From contig BDGG01000015.1 of the NCBI GenBank assembly GCA_001949185.1, positions 724,314 through 788,313 of the forward strand: 64,000 bases of DNA. Direction: 5' to 3'. Of the stretch, positions 35,401-46,399 are shown piece after piece. Source of the stretch: Ramazzottius varieornatus (lineage: Eukaryota > Tardigrada > Eutardigrada > Parachela > Ramazzottiidae). The notes under the pieces are model-generated. The model was given only the letters and a program-made list of their open reading frames with translations. It searched no databases and was not told the DNA's origin. The first letter of the stretch is position 1. Each line of letters starts with the position of its first letter. A program made the position numbers and the translations under genes.

Positions 35401-38400
35401 ACCGATGTGGCAAACGTCAAGGCAGTACATAAAGCATTGTTCAGCAACCTATAACGGGAAAAAAAGATTTAGAAAAAGAAAGTTGCATGTTTTTCCGGAG
35501 CTCTACAACGAGTAATAAGAGAAATCAGGGAGCTGCGACCTACTCAGATGGTTTCGCTGGCCGACAGGACCGTCTCTTCAAAGCGGCGCACACTTCCAGC
35601 CAGTTACACCGAGAACGTGCGCCACTTGAGGACACTATCATATCGAGCTCGTTTACCAAGCTTTTAATTGGATCAATTTTTTTCGCCTGACTGAACGCAA
35701 ACGCTAACCGTTAAGGATACTATACAATGCACGCCCGGAGAATCAGCACCAAGTATTGTGCAATGGCGGGCTTGTTCAGTCGAGTGGACAAAAGGGCAAG
35801 GTTTTGCGAGCGAAGAGGAAAATGGTTGTTCTTCTTCGGTACATATGCTGTCTTTTTACGGTCGATAAAGCCCGGTAATGAGGTTACCAGTAAACGGGGT
35901 AAACTGCGCCACGGTACACAAAGGATCATTGCTCCATCAGCAGTCAACGTCAGAGAACCCAGCTTCCCATTCGCGTTAACTGCTGCCGGCTGGCGGCAGC
36001 CATCTTGTTAATGAGGCAACTTATCTATCATCACGTCTAGGCCAGAGGAAGCTACAAGAATCGCGACGGACGAGCTCTGAGCGTGAATTTGAACAGGCCT
36101 GTTTTTGACTGTCAAGCCATGTTTACCCTCAATTTTTATTGTCGACCTTCTTGATTGAGGAAGCCATGTTGGTAGATTGCGTGTCAAAGCGCGAAGTATC
36201 AAAACGATACATGACAGGGTTTCCCGACCACCAACTCGGTCAATTTACACACACGCTCCCTAATTTTCATCCACTAGCATGCAGATGCTTCTACGAAATT
36301 GCTGTCATTATAGTGTTCCCAAACTGGGCTTTAATAAAAAATTTAGAGTCAAAAATAGAAAATGATTTTTTGAAATTGGGGGAAAACCGAAAGCTGGTTA
36401 GAATTTGCGGAAAAACTTACGAAAAATTAGCCGAAAAATATGAAGAAATTTCGGATTATTTCTAGAACAACAAGCTCGCAGACTGAGTTTGGAATTACAT
36501 GTCGAATATTCTACGGACTATTGAAGCCATGTCGACACCTAGTGTGACAGAGCTCGATCGCGGTAAGGAATGGGGTATGACGGACTTGTTTTGACGGAAC
36601 GCCGTATCATCGTCAGATTACATGTTGCGAATATTTGATGGACGAGATGGACATTGTAACCGTCAGGGTTTTACATCACGGAAGACCCTGCTTCTGGCTG
36701 GCAACGGTACGATATGTGTAATTTGATACTCACTGGAGATGAGCCGGCGCCAAGAGTTCCAGTAGTTTCATGGGTGCCACAAAAGCCCCCACCAACAGAT
36801 CCGACACTACAAAAGGAGAAGAGTACAGTATAACGTAACAGTCAATGAGGGATCACTTTGCCTGCTCCTCTCTTCAAACTGTCATCTCGTTTTCCGGCCA
36901 CCATAAAAGAAGTCTATCAAAGACAACCGGAAAAAAATTCAAAGGACCCACCGCAATTACACCCAGCGTATCTTTCACAACGCGCTTCAGAAACGCTTGA
37001 TTACTTTTGCGTCGCTTAACCTTAACTCGTCATGCTTTAATCTTCAAGTGTCATACAGAGGGATTACATAAAGGCAAGGACGGAAGAGCTGGATATGTGG
37101 AGAGGCGCGATCTCCTGTATTGAGATAAGTCTTGGCAGCAAAGAGGGGACCCCTCGATTAAAGACCATCAATGGCTTCTGACCGAGCCGTAATAAGCTCA
37201 TCTTCTTTGCCAGACGCATATTGTCCCCGTAATCACAAAGTCCCTCGTTTGGCGATCTTGGGCTGTCTATTATTCATCTGTCGAGTCGAGAGTCGAGACG
37301 TTCTCTTGCCGTCGATCAATAATTAAACAACCATCATCAACAGACTGCGCTTCAACATGTCAACATGGCCCAGTGCCGCCATTTATCATAACGCCTCATT
37401 TGACTATCCCGTCACTGGCAATTTCTCCCATTAGACCATCCTCCACACTTATCACTATTGCCCGAATCAACATTAATTTTGTCTCCGTTACGCCGATTAC
37501 AACTTTGACATGTCTTCCTTTTTCTCTTATTACACATCACACGATCGTGTCACTTTATAATCGGATCAAAGTTTTTGCTGTCCGTACTCTGGAACCGTAA
37601 AACTGTTTCCTGATGGAAGGTGGCCAAATGAATTCGGCCAGATCGTTCTTTCAACTGACGAAGGCTCACAGTCAATAACACTGAATTGCGCACCACTTGG
37701 CCAAACGATTGAAAAATACAGTAGGTTTCAAGACAGTAGGTACGCAATACAGTAGGTTTTCCAAGTGGCGCACGTTTCCATCCAATAACACCGAAAGGCT
37801 GCGCCAATTGAGACAGAAATGTGGTTCAGCTCACTTGGCCAGCTCCCGACGTAAGATCGACCTCGAAAAAAGTTCGAGAGCAACATGAATTCGTCTCGAG
37901 ATCTAATATCCGGTCTAGCCTCTCGGAAAACTTGGGCAAGCTCTCTTTAGTGTTTCCACGAAGAAAGACCCAGCTCCTCAGGAGCTGTCATCCAAGTCTC
38001 GAGGTCAAAAGGAAATTCAGTGTCGATGACGGAAATACGATAATCAGCTCTTCCGCTTTTCTGATGAATTACGATTCAGTAGAGTCCGGAAAACGTCATT
38101 ACGCAAACGCTTAGCCTGCGGGGACCTCTTCTCTTCCTCATCTAACAAAATCAAGGGCACAGTGGCTTTAATACCTACCTGCCAAATTGCAGATGAGATA
38201 GTTGACCGAGCTGTGCATCTTCTTCTGTCCGGCCACGGTATAGACCACCAAGGAGTTGCCACAGACCGTCAGGAAGATGATGGTGATGTAGACGACGACA
38301 AAGGTCAAGCGGACGGCGGGTATTTGGGCATAGTCGGGATAATCCTCCAGCGTTACATTCTCGCTGATGGCCATATTAATCGCAGCCTGCAGACTAAAAT

Positions 38401-38569
38401 TTGCCCCCAAGTCAAGGACGCTGACGTCTTGTTGGACAAGCTGACTTTTACAGCCGGCGGCATCGAGTTGGAGAGAGCGAGTGGCACTGCTGTTGGCGCA
38501 CTCCACTCTGACATTTGAAGGCACCTTATCCCTATCATCAAAGTTGGTACAATTTGATAGCTCCATCAT
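32495..38569 (-). CDS. Class A (rhodopsin-like) GPCR, probable neuropeptide receptor
   Basis: Seven-transmembrane receptor of 495 residues. Nine exons from the 5' end: 38179-38569, 36734-36806, 35353-35448, 34175-34275, 33954-34075, 33586-33744, 33205-33244, 33063-33136 and 32495-32926, all in phase. A long extracellular N terminus has Asn-glycosylation sites (NCT, NSS, NFS, NVT). Hallmarks: TM1 CGNSLVVY, TM2 NLAVSDLLVGAFVAP with the conserved Asp, an ERF triplet where DRY is expected (ISMERFFAIVYPLE), a Cys in the second extracellular loop (SICVYDEY), TM6 CWSPYF and TM7 NPFIY. The C tail begins with a CCCCLC cluster suited to palmitoylation. The motif set is that of peptide receptors; I cannot name the ligand. 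The first introns are long and hold MITEs. Confidence 0.9.
34725..34915. repeat. Palindromic hairpin MITE, two decayed copies
   Basis: In GPCR intron 3. Copy one CCCAGTGGCGCACG with AAGTGCGCCCCGTGG; copy two CCAGAGGCGCAG with AACGTGCGTCACTTGA. Confidence 0.8.
35560..35670. repeat. Palindromic hairpin MITE, one copy
   Basis: In GPCR intron 2. Arms TCAAAGCGGCGCAC and ACGTGCGCCACTTGA; ends CTCGTTTACCAAGCTT. Confidence 0.85.
37630..37855. repeat. Palindromic hairpin MITE, two copies
   Basis: In GPCR intron 1. Copy one is decayed (TCAACTGACGAAGG with TGCGCACCACTTGG). Copy two (CCAAGTGGCGCACG with CTGCGCCAATTGA) ends in TTGGCCAGCTCCCG. A small AGTAGGT/TACAGTAGG patch lies between them. Confidence 0.8.
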
Positions 38570-40261
38570 TCGATCACCACGCGGGAGGTCCTCTTCTCTG
38601 CCTTGACAGCCAAAACTCTCCGTCGAATGTACGCTCAGGAATCACAAGTATGCCCTGTCCATCATCACAACATTATCGATAAATATACACCATACAGACT
38701 TCCTCATCCAGAAAAACCCACAAATTCCACAGAGGCAAACGATGCGCTCATTGCATTTCGTCGGTGAAAACATGTCCCCCACAAACAGTCAGATGGAAAA
38801 AGGACACAATCATCAAGCAATGATTTTATAATAGTTTGTTCCCCCTCATGATCATGCAGAGAAGAAGCGGACAAATATGCATTCCGTGATGCAGTCGATG
38901 CCGACAATCAAATATTTAATAGCGCTCTTCGTTGTATTGTGCCGAACTGTGACTGCCAATATGATGGCTCGTCAACAATAGAGATGGGCAAAATAATGAC
39001 GGATATTCGCTGAGCGTATCGTCCAACGGCAAACTTTATGGTGGCGTTCACGTTCTGCCTCATTCTCCGGGTAGAATATCAAGTGTGTCTACAGAAACAC
39101 TGACGGAACGAAGGCCAAGGGAATTAATCATTTAAGCTGAACGTCTTCCCTATCTTGAGCAAGCATTCAAGCAGAGATATCCCGACGACAGTATCCAAGA
39201 TCTCCTTCGACAGTCAGACAACAATTGCACATTGGCCCATCTGCCACGCTAACCAGCGTAACTGGCCTCTTTTCCTGATTGCGCTTGGTTACACTAGCCC
39301 CACCATACCACCGATATCGATGTAGGACTTTACCATGCCAAGATATTCAGGGATAACGATGCTACTCCGTCCATATCCGGGCAAGTGTAGCTTCTCGAAC
39401 CTCGTGTGGGGATCCCATCGAAGACTTTATTCGTTCTTTCAAGCACAAAGATTCAACAAGGCCATAAGCATCCCTGATTATTGACTTGAGCAAACACGAC
39501 GAGCCTCGAGGACCCAACGTCAACAGGCAATCAGAATTCATCTGCATTCAAAGTCTACAGGAAAATTGGGGAAATATGTTACACGGTGCACGCACCATTC
39601 GAGTAATGATGCAGGAAAAGGTCAGGCTTGTTCTTGCCCAAAGGCGTGTTTCCTGTTTGTCAGATAGTTGCTCAAATCTATGTCGCTATTGAAAGAAATG
39701 GAGGAGCCGTGGTGATGTCGGCTGTCAGTTTGTGCAACGCCTGTCATGTAATGAGGAGACCCTGGTAAGTTCTCTGTTGAGAGGTTTGGAAGGTCGAGTG
39801 TGATGGTCGGAAGGTTGGTTCTTGGGAGGTGGAGGAAGCAAGAAAGCGGGTGGGCGCCAGTATAGGAAAAAGCATGGCGATAATTAGCCACCATCGCCGC
39901 TCTAATGTCCTCCATAAATCTGGCAGTTAGTAGTACTTTGCGCACCCCAAAGATACGCCGATATCGAGAGGCCTGTCACAACACCATCAGCCCTAACTGC
40001 AGTTTAAACGGCGGCGGCCTCCTCCATCCAAGCCATCTCGTTAACTGCATGCCGGCCTTTCTACTGTACCGATGATCCAACGGCGGCAAGAAAACGCATA
40101 TACACACGTTCATCATCGTACAATTACATCTTGGCTTCTTCTTCATCAAAACAGCTGACACACAATTATCTACAGACAAACGATTAAAAGAGATTTGTCA
40201 AAAAGTGACACACGCAAAAGGAAAGGTGGTAATGGAAGTGTCTAGACGATAAGAGGGAAGC
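38570..40261. other. Gene-poor stretch, nothing recognised
   Basis: About 1.7 kb upstream of the GPCR. Only short, overlapping ORFs are present (longest about 107 codons on the minus strand near 39622-39945), with no family features and no convincing splice context. It may hold the GPCR promoter or decayed sequence. Confidence 0.4.
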
Positions 40262-40465
40262 TTGACAAACAAACTTGACAAGATTGCTCTCCCAATTGGC
40301 GCACCCGTCCAGCAAGTAACGCTGGAGACGTGCGCCACTTAGAACAACGGTCACGTGGAGTTTTATTACTGTAGTTTCCATATTGGCGCAAGTTTCAGTG
40401 TCATTAGCAATAGGCGTGCGCCACTTGGGAAAAACGATCTTATAGAGTTGTCTGCCTAGGTCTGA
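40262..40465. repeat. Palindromic hairpin MITE, two copies
   Basis: Intergenic, just past the 3' end of the secreted Tyr/Ser-rich gene. Copy one begins TTGACAAACAAACTTGACAA with arms CCAATTGGCGCAC and ACGTGCGCCACTTAG. Copy two ends GATCTTATAGAGTTGTCTGCC. Confidence 0.88.
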
Positions 40466-40506
40466 AAAACATAAAACATGCGGACTAGGGTTTCTAGAAG
40501 GGTAAT

Positions 40507-40815
40507 TTAGTAGTAAAGTAGACGAGAGGAAGTTTGTGGGCTGGGTTGCAGCTGGTAGTAGCCCATCGTGGGACTGTAGTAGGTGGCACTGGCGGGATAG
40601 GAAGACAAGGAAGTGAGCGGGGCGGAGTACCGTCCGGAGTCTACGGGGATAGCATATGGGTTACTGTAGGAAGAGGAAGACACGACATAGGGTTGACTGT
40701 AGTACGTCGGCTGGCCGCGAGATGTCAAAGAAACATCAACAATCGTGGCGGACTCAACAACCGCGATCAACACCACAGCCACGAGGACAGAGAAACATGC
40801 AGATGAACGTTCCAT
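40507..40815 (-). CDS. Small secreted Tyr/Ser/Pro-rich protein
   Basis: Single-exon ORF of 102 residues beginning MERSSACFSVLVAVVLIAVV, a clear signal peptide with likely cleavage after VESA. The mature part is low-complexity and rich in Tyr, Ser and Pro with repeated YYS, YSN and YSP words, the composition of cuticle, eggshell or silk-like structural proteins of invertebrates. The start is supported by a TATA box about 135 bp upstream. I do not recognise a specific family. A structural extracellular role is inferred from composition only. Confidence 0.6.
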   Translation of the reverse strand: MERSSACFSVLVAVVLIAVVESATIVDVSLTSRGQPTYYSQPYVVSSSSYSNPYAIPVDSGRYSAPLTSLSSYPASATYYSPTMGYYQLQPSPQTSSRLLYY

Positions 40816-40946
40816 GGTTAGTTTAGAAAAACTAGAAAAATATTCAACACTGAACAAAAAAGACGGACGATACAATTTCTCAGAACGAAAGTATTCTGAG
40901 ATTCAAGGAGAACTCGATAAAGGTGCCCTTGAGACCTTGTCGGGAC

Positions 40947-40955
40947 TTTTATAGC
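40947..40955 (-). promoter_or_regulatory. TATA box of the secreted Tyr/Ser-rich gene
   Basis: Minus strand reads GCTATAAAAGTCC. It is the only well-placed canonical TATA box noticed in the window and sits about 135 bp before the ATG at 40815. Confidence 0.6.
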
Positions 40956-41301
40956 TGGCGACCTGCAAGGGACCTTGAAAGTTGACGGAAGTATGACGGT
41001 AGAGCCAAGAAGCTGCCCAAGATGGACAGGAATCGAGGGCGAAACGTCAAAGTCAGGCTGAACTTGAGCCTTGAATAAGCCATCCATGGAAGAAAGTAGC
41101 TGAGGAAAGCACAAAATAGCAGATTATCACGATAAGCTGTTGGATGCAAACAAACTTGAGAACTTTCACGCTCGAGTGGATGTCCTACAGCGCGATGAGT
41201 TCTTCGGCTGCTTACGTAAGTTTGATATTAGATCTCAAGGACTCACGAAACTCCAAGTGATGAATGGTTCTTTGAGTAAACTGATAAAAGCAGAACTTAC
41301 A

Positions 41302-41971
41302 TTATTCATCGACTTTGTTGCAGGCGAGCTCCGGAAACCCGGTCGACGCATCGAATGGCCGAGTGACTCTCAAACCCGCGCAGTTCCCGATGACCACTTC
41401 GCAGGTCGTGAAGACGATCAGGTCTCCCATGACGTGCCCGCCGATGACTTTGCCGTCCTTGTCGGAAAGGGAGATGTGTAGATGAGCTTCTTCGTTCAAT
41501 GTTCCAACCAGGGAGACGATTTCCATCTGCTCTTCGAAAGTGTGGATACGCTGAAACCACAGAATATCACTAAACAGTTCAACTGGCGCATACAGTCATT
41601 GCACTGACGAAAGTGCCGTCACCCTCTCTGTCCAATAGGCAAAGGCCCATGACGTCATGACGTCATAGTTTGAATTCAGTGGAAAATACCAGCAACAGGT
41701 TGGCTTCGCTCGCACACTAATTAACACAGCCGATGATCGTTATCACACTTTGCTGAAGTGGAATTTACCGTCGTACATTTGTCGATGATCCGGCATCATG
41801 GGCAAAGCGTAAGGTGGCTTTAGTAACAGAGCCCACAGCGGTCATGACGAAGGCAGCTTGAAGCTTGTTCTTTTCGACGAGATTCTCCAAGCAGGTTTTG
41901 ATTTCTTGTCCTGGACGTAGGCGAATCATGTAGGTTTCCGTAGTGGAACTCTTCGCCGAAACGACGTCCAT
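41302..41971 (-). CDS. PPC/DUF296-domain protein
   Basis: Two exons (41777-41971 and 41302-41550) give 147 residues, essentially one PPC (plants and prokaryotes conserved, DUF296) domain. Visible family features: YMIRLRPGQEIKTCLENLV at the N terminus, AAFVMTAVGSVTKATLRFA, then FEEQMEIVSLVGTLNEEAHL, HISLSDKDGKVIGGHVM and TTCEVVIGN; the end FDASTGFPEL is also typical. In bacteria and animals it occurs as a small stand-alone, probably trimeric protein; in plants it is joined to AT-hooks. No AT-hook and no signal peptide are seen, so a cytosolic or nuclear protein is likely. Molecular function is unknown. The donor at AAT|GTACGA was chosen because it keeps the frame into RIHTFEEQ. Confidence 0.85.
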
Positions 41972-42669
41972 CCTCCACTTACAGCAATACTTGAAGATAC
42001 TCTGACTGAAGGAACAAAACAGGATACAAAAGAGACCGGAAGTGGTCCTGGATTAACAGAAAATTCAAGCAGGTGTAATCAGCTTGTTTTGGAACCGTGG
42101 TTCCGCACTCGGGTTCGGCTCGGTCAGAACTAAGCCGCATCTCTGCCACGACCATTGTCCACTGTCCAGTACCACCTGTCCTGAACTTCTTCCTGTAACA
42201 TCAACCAACCTACATCGTTTTCCACTCGTCTGACTTGCACTTCCGGATCTCTTAACAAAGCCAGAATTTCTAGAAGGAACGAATGAGGCTGATAGAAGCC
42301 CGTGTAAACTCTCGGCTTTACAATACAGTAAAACGAGAATGTAATTCTCGAACGATCATATTTGCAGGAAAGGTGAACTGTTCCAATCTGTCATCGGAGA
42401 ATAGGAAATTGAAAATAGAAGAAGAAAGTTTATAGAGTGTATACAGTAACTCCCGACAGCGGAATGATGATTCTGACTTCGAGGTCGCTATCGACCAGGA
42501 AACCACGGCAGGTATAAATAAATAGAGATATAATATACTGGGATTTAGAAATATGAGCAATATTTACAAAACGGGTCAAAACTACGAGTAGAAAAATTCG
42601 TAAATAAACAAGGTTTCCTCCTGGAACTCAACCAGTTAGTGGGTTTTGTTTGGGTAAACCACTGAACCA
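41972..42669. other. Intergenic, no gene recognised
   Basis: Between the PPC gene start and the stop of the Bcl-2 gene. It holds the PPC promoter side and the 3' UTR of the Bcl-2 gene. No motif stands out. Confidence 0.4.
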
Positions 42670-44189
42670 TCAGGCAAGCTGATGGGTCTTCCAGATGATG
42701 ACACACACCGTGCAGAATCCCCCGAAGGCCAGCCCGATTTGCGACCAAGCTGGTCCAAACCACTCCATAACAGCTTGCTGCAAAATGAAACGTCGTCAAA
42801 TGTTATTTATCAACGGTGGTTTCCGCAAGCGAAGAGACTCGGTTCTTACCCATCCACCGCGGCGCACGATCCACCAAGCGATGTAGGTCCGCATGATCTG
42901 TCCTGCCCACCGCAGGATATCCTTTATCCACGGACTGCCAAACGGACTGTTCTCCAGAGACTGAGGCAGAGAAGAAAATCGAGAACAAGATTTTAGGACG
43001 AGGCTTTCCGAAAGCGGACGACAAAGGTTCTCGCCTCGTACCTGGCTTAGTTTGTTCCGCACCATCTTGCAGGCGAAGAAGAGTAAGGCGACGATCCTTC
43101 CCCAGTTGATCCCGTTGGCAAACAAAGTCTTGGCCACGTTGCGCAAAGTTTCGTAGGTGAAGTCCTGTCCGTCGCTTGCCAATATCCTGGAAGACAGAAA
43201 TTTACGCTTTTACATAGGTAGAAAGGATCATGAGATGCAGGCTAAGTGGCGCACACGTCCAGCCAGTAGCCACGGCAATGTGCGCCACAGGGGGAAAAAG
43301 ATGTTGTCGAGTTTGACTATCAAACTACAAAATGTTGTCTACTTGATGGTTGTTCTCAACTGCTCACGTGTTCAGTTCTTGATCCGCTTCCAGGGCGTCG
43401 CCGATGCGTGCCAAGGCATCCGCAATTTCTTCCTGACAGGCGAGCTCTCTGGACTGGTAGGAGCGAGTCACACTGGTTCCACGAAACCCTACAAATGAAT
43501 TAAAATCACAGAGTGATCAGACGGAATTCCCACTCTTGTTTTACCATTCTGACGCGATGCACGAAAAGCTGGCTGGCTTTTTCGTGCGTTCAGGTATTTC
43601 TGCAGCTCAGAACTGACTTGAGACTTTCCGCTGCCACTTCGTCCAAGCTCGCGAGCCAATAGGATCGCCAGCAAGTCTTGTCCTTCTTCTACCACTGCCA
43701 GTTCCTCGGGCACTTTGATGAATCCGTCCGCCTCCTCCTCTTCCTCACCATCATCAGACGCATACGAGGACTCTTCCGACTTTCCATCTGCACGAATCGA
43801 GCATTTGGCATTGCAACGAAGCTCAGGCAAACAAAATCGCACAGATTGTTTTCTCAAGTGACGCACGCTTTCAGCCAGTAATACCGGAGACATGCGCCAC
43901 TTGGACAAAAGTCATGGACGAAGTTGTTCCGCCAGCTTCCAAGTTTCAGAATACAGTGTACATGGGCCAGAAGGACTCTTACTTGTTGCTCTTGTTGGCA
44001 GTGGATAAAATCCCTTTGTCCTGTTTTCCAGCGTGAAATGCGCATCTGCAAAGATCAGTCAGCCAAGCACGATTGAGCATTATGAGTTTTGCTGAAAGGT
44101 AAGCGTCACACGACTGACTTATAATTACCTGGATGCACGCTCGTGCTGGGTCCGTGCTCTTCCTCGAAATCATCCGATATGTCGTCCAT
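42670..44189 (-). CDS. Multidomain Bcl-2 family protein, BAX/BAK-like
   Basis: Regulator of mitochondrial apoptosis, 283 residues. Seven exons from the 5' end: 44129-44189, 43983-44045, 43545-43787, 43368-43488, 43042-43186, 42850-42960 and 42670-42777. After an acidic N-terminal extension (DDGEEEEEADG) comes a BH4-like helix region, then BH3 (EEIADALARIGDAL, about residues 141-154, with the conserved Leu and Gly-Asp), BH1 (NWGRIVALLFFACKMV, about 189) and BH2 (SPWIKDILRWAGQIM, about 216). It closes with a hydrophobic tail anchor (WSQIGLAFGGFCTVCVIIW). The BH3-BH1-BH2-TM order and tail suit a pore-forming BAX/BAK-type effector, but a pro-survival member cannot be excluded from sequence alone. 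Confidence 0.88.
43240..43320. repeat. Palindromic hairpin MITE, one copy
   Basis: In the Bcl-2 gene intron 43187-43367. Arms CTAAGTGGCGCACA and TGTGCGCCACAGGG, tail AAGATGTTGTCGAGTTTG. Confidence 0.88.
43825..43940. repeat. Palindromic hairpin MITE, one copy
   Basis: In the Bcl-2 gene intron 43788-43982. Both flanks visible: AGGCAAACAAAATCGCACAG, arms TCAAGTGACGCACG and ATGCGCCACTTGGA, end TTCCGCCAGCTTCC. Confidence 0.88.
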
Positions 44190-45058
44190 GCTGCGGGTGT
44201 CTGGGTTCCTTCAAGCCAAAAGTTGACGAATTTCCGATGCGAAGAGTCTGAGACCGTTAAGCACTTACAGTCTCATGAGGAATGAACTCCAGCAACGATA
44301 AGCGATAGCTGATGTCCGAAATGACCATTCTGACGAAACTGAAGCGATGAATAGTGAGCGATGACTCATGGCATTGATCAGGCGATGACTGCATTTGACC
44401 ACTTCGACCACGCCCATCATCGAGATTGTTTATTCCACCTGAACTGGTTGATACGATATCCCGAAGGGTCCAGAAAAGCGACAAAGAACCCTATGAGTGT
44501 GGGATCAAGACCACCTTGGTGAGACCCTGAGAGTTGGCACCGACCAGTCTGGCAAAATTGAACGGTGGTTACACACTGATAACTGATAGATGGCGGAGCA
44601 AGTAAAAATGAACACAATGGGCAGTGGCCACTCCACTTGGCAGACTCTTGTACCCAACGTACTGTTCAAAATTCATATAAATTTTACCGCTTCTCGAAAC
44701 CAGATTCAGGGTATGCAGATAAAAAAACGATAACTTTGAAAAGGTTCATTCTCATGAAGCATAGTAGAGCTCTTACCTCCGGCACAGGTGACAGGTCCAG
44801 GAGTAATCGAGATTCCTATCGGATCACTGACGTTATGGGAAATCTGTGAGCCGGGGCTTGATTGGCTTGATTCGTTCAGTATCGTTCGATTGCCCATTGC
44901 TATTTGCAAAGAAAAAACAACAACAAATCGATTTCTAGCAACAGTTGAGTATTTGGCTGACTCTCTCCATAAAACTTGTTCGTCTTCTTCGGAAGACCAG
45001 AGACTCTCGAGTGGGCAGAGTTTGCTATTGTTGCTGTATGCTGTAGAAGTTTGGCGGG
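44190..45058. other. Divergent upstream region of the Bcl-2 gene and HYLS1
   Basis: 869 bp between two start codons pointing apart. Short ORFs only; no recognised motif or repeat copy. Confidence 0.45.
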
Positions 45059-46305
45059 ATGGACCAGCGTTCTTTATCGACGACGTCCAGATCCGATGGC
45101 AGTTGGGGCAGCTCGCAGTCTCTCGGCTCGACCAGAACGCGCATCAGTAAGCTCCCTCTCGCAGACAATATTGTCCCCATCGGATAAACGGGTCTTACTT
45201 TGCAGTTGCTCCAATGAGGGACAGGAAAGGCGAGCCGATTGGGAATCAACAGGTAAGAACGTCAACAGAAAACTTTGTGCGCTGCTTGATCGAGGTGATG
45301 ACAGCAGTGATGGCAGCGTGAACTCTTTCGCAGGTTTTTCGGCCTTCTGTCTTTCTGGATGGATCTTTTCGCTCAACCTGCGCGACAACGGACCGAAAGC
45401 TGTCTCCTTTCGACGATATGGAAAGCACCGCAGAAAGTACCACGTCGTCCGAAAGAAAGTTGGAACGAGACATCGAGCAGAGAGAAGAGCGTGCCAAGCC
45501 ACGCGTCACGAAGAGCGGTAAGTTCACCCGTACACAACTTACTACACGAGCCCGCACCGAAATTCATGCGTGTGGCTTCGGTTGTTTCAGTTCTGTACGA
45601 AAGCAGAGAGCCGCAGAACTACTTCAGCCCGAAGAGAAGCGATCCAGTGAAGCTGTATCACCAGTACGAGGCATACTGGAAAGCCCATGGGATTCCCGGA
45701 GACGATCCAAGAAAAGAACTGCGGTGGAACATTCGAAGCATGCTCATGACCAAAGACTACGAAACACCCGTGGTAAGCACATACTGTGAACTCGTTTTCT
45801 GAACTTCGCGAGACGGGAGCCCAGCAAACAAAAGTCGAACAGATCGTCCTTCAAACGGCGCACGCTTTCAGCTTATAACACTGACAACGTGCGCCATATG
45901 GGAAGATAATCTTGCTCGACAAGATTGCTTTCTCAAGTGGCGCCCGCGTCCAGCCGTTAGCCCTGAAAACATGTGTCACTTGGGGACACAGTTCTGGTGA
46001 GCTTGTTTGCCGAACTCAAAATGTCTCCTGACTTTTTGGCTGTCGTTTCTGCGTCAACGACTTCATGTGTTTTCCAGCCGGCCAAGGGATTCGCTTATCC
46101 TGCTGAATACAAGGACGGCAAACGAATTCCACGACCGCGACGATGGTCTTCGCAAGACACACTGGACGATTTTACCTCTGATTTTTCATCTGCCACCAGT
46201 AGCAAGAGTGGTAGCACAATACAAAGCAACTGGACCCCGCCACCACCTTCAAGCTTCCGTCGGCCAGAAAGAAATATTTACAAGCTCATGTTCGGTAAAC
46301 CCTGA
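45059..46305 (+). CDS. HYLS1: HYLS1-like centriole protein
   Basis: Centriolar protein needed for cilium formation. Exons 45059-45146, 45206-45252, 45334-45517, 45591-45772 and 46078-46305 give 242 residues (human 299). The N-terminal half is Ser/Thr/Arg-rich and disordered. The assignment rests on the C-terminal HYLS1 box: KRSDPVKLYHQYEAYWKAHG, then PGDDPRKELRWNIRSMLM, which match the family pattern SDPVxxYxxYxxxW, PGE/D, LRWxIR. A Pro/Ser-rich tail follows. The ATG in the first exon was chosen because the exons join in phase to the box. The last intron carries two MITEs. Presence of this gene implies cilia or centriole-based structures in the organism. Confidence 0.75.
45825..46015. repeat. 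Palindromic hairpin MITE, two copies
   Basis: In the last HYLS1 intron. Copy one AGCAAACAAAAGTCGAACAG, arms CAAACGGCGCACG and ACGTGCGCCATATGG. Copy two CAAGTGGCGCCCG with ATGTGTCACTTGGG, ending TTGTTTGCCGAACTC. Confidence 0.88.
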
Positions 46306-46399
46306 CAACGTTGCAGTATTCGAAGGTGAAACAGAACCTGTCCAAAGACGTTTGTGGCAGAACTAAAAAGCGATCTCACGTTCCATTCATTTAGAATAT

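Noticed and set aside
41575..41625. AACTGGCGCATACAG stretch in the PPC gene intron as another MITE copy
   Set aside because: Only the left arm is partly similar and the right arm and tail are missing, so it is too weak to count.
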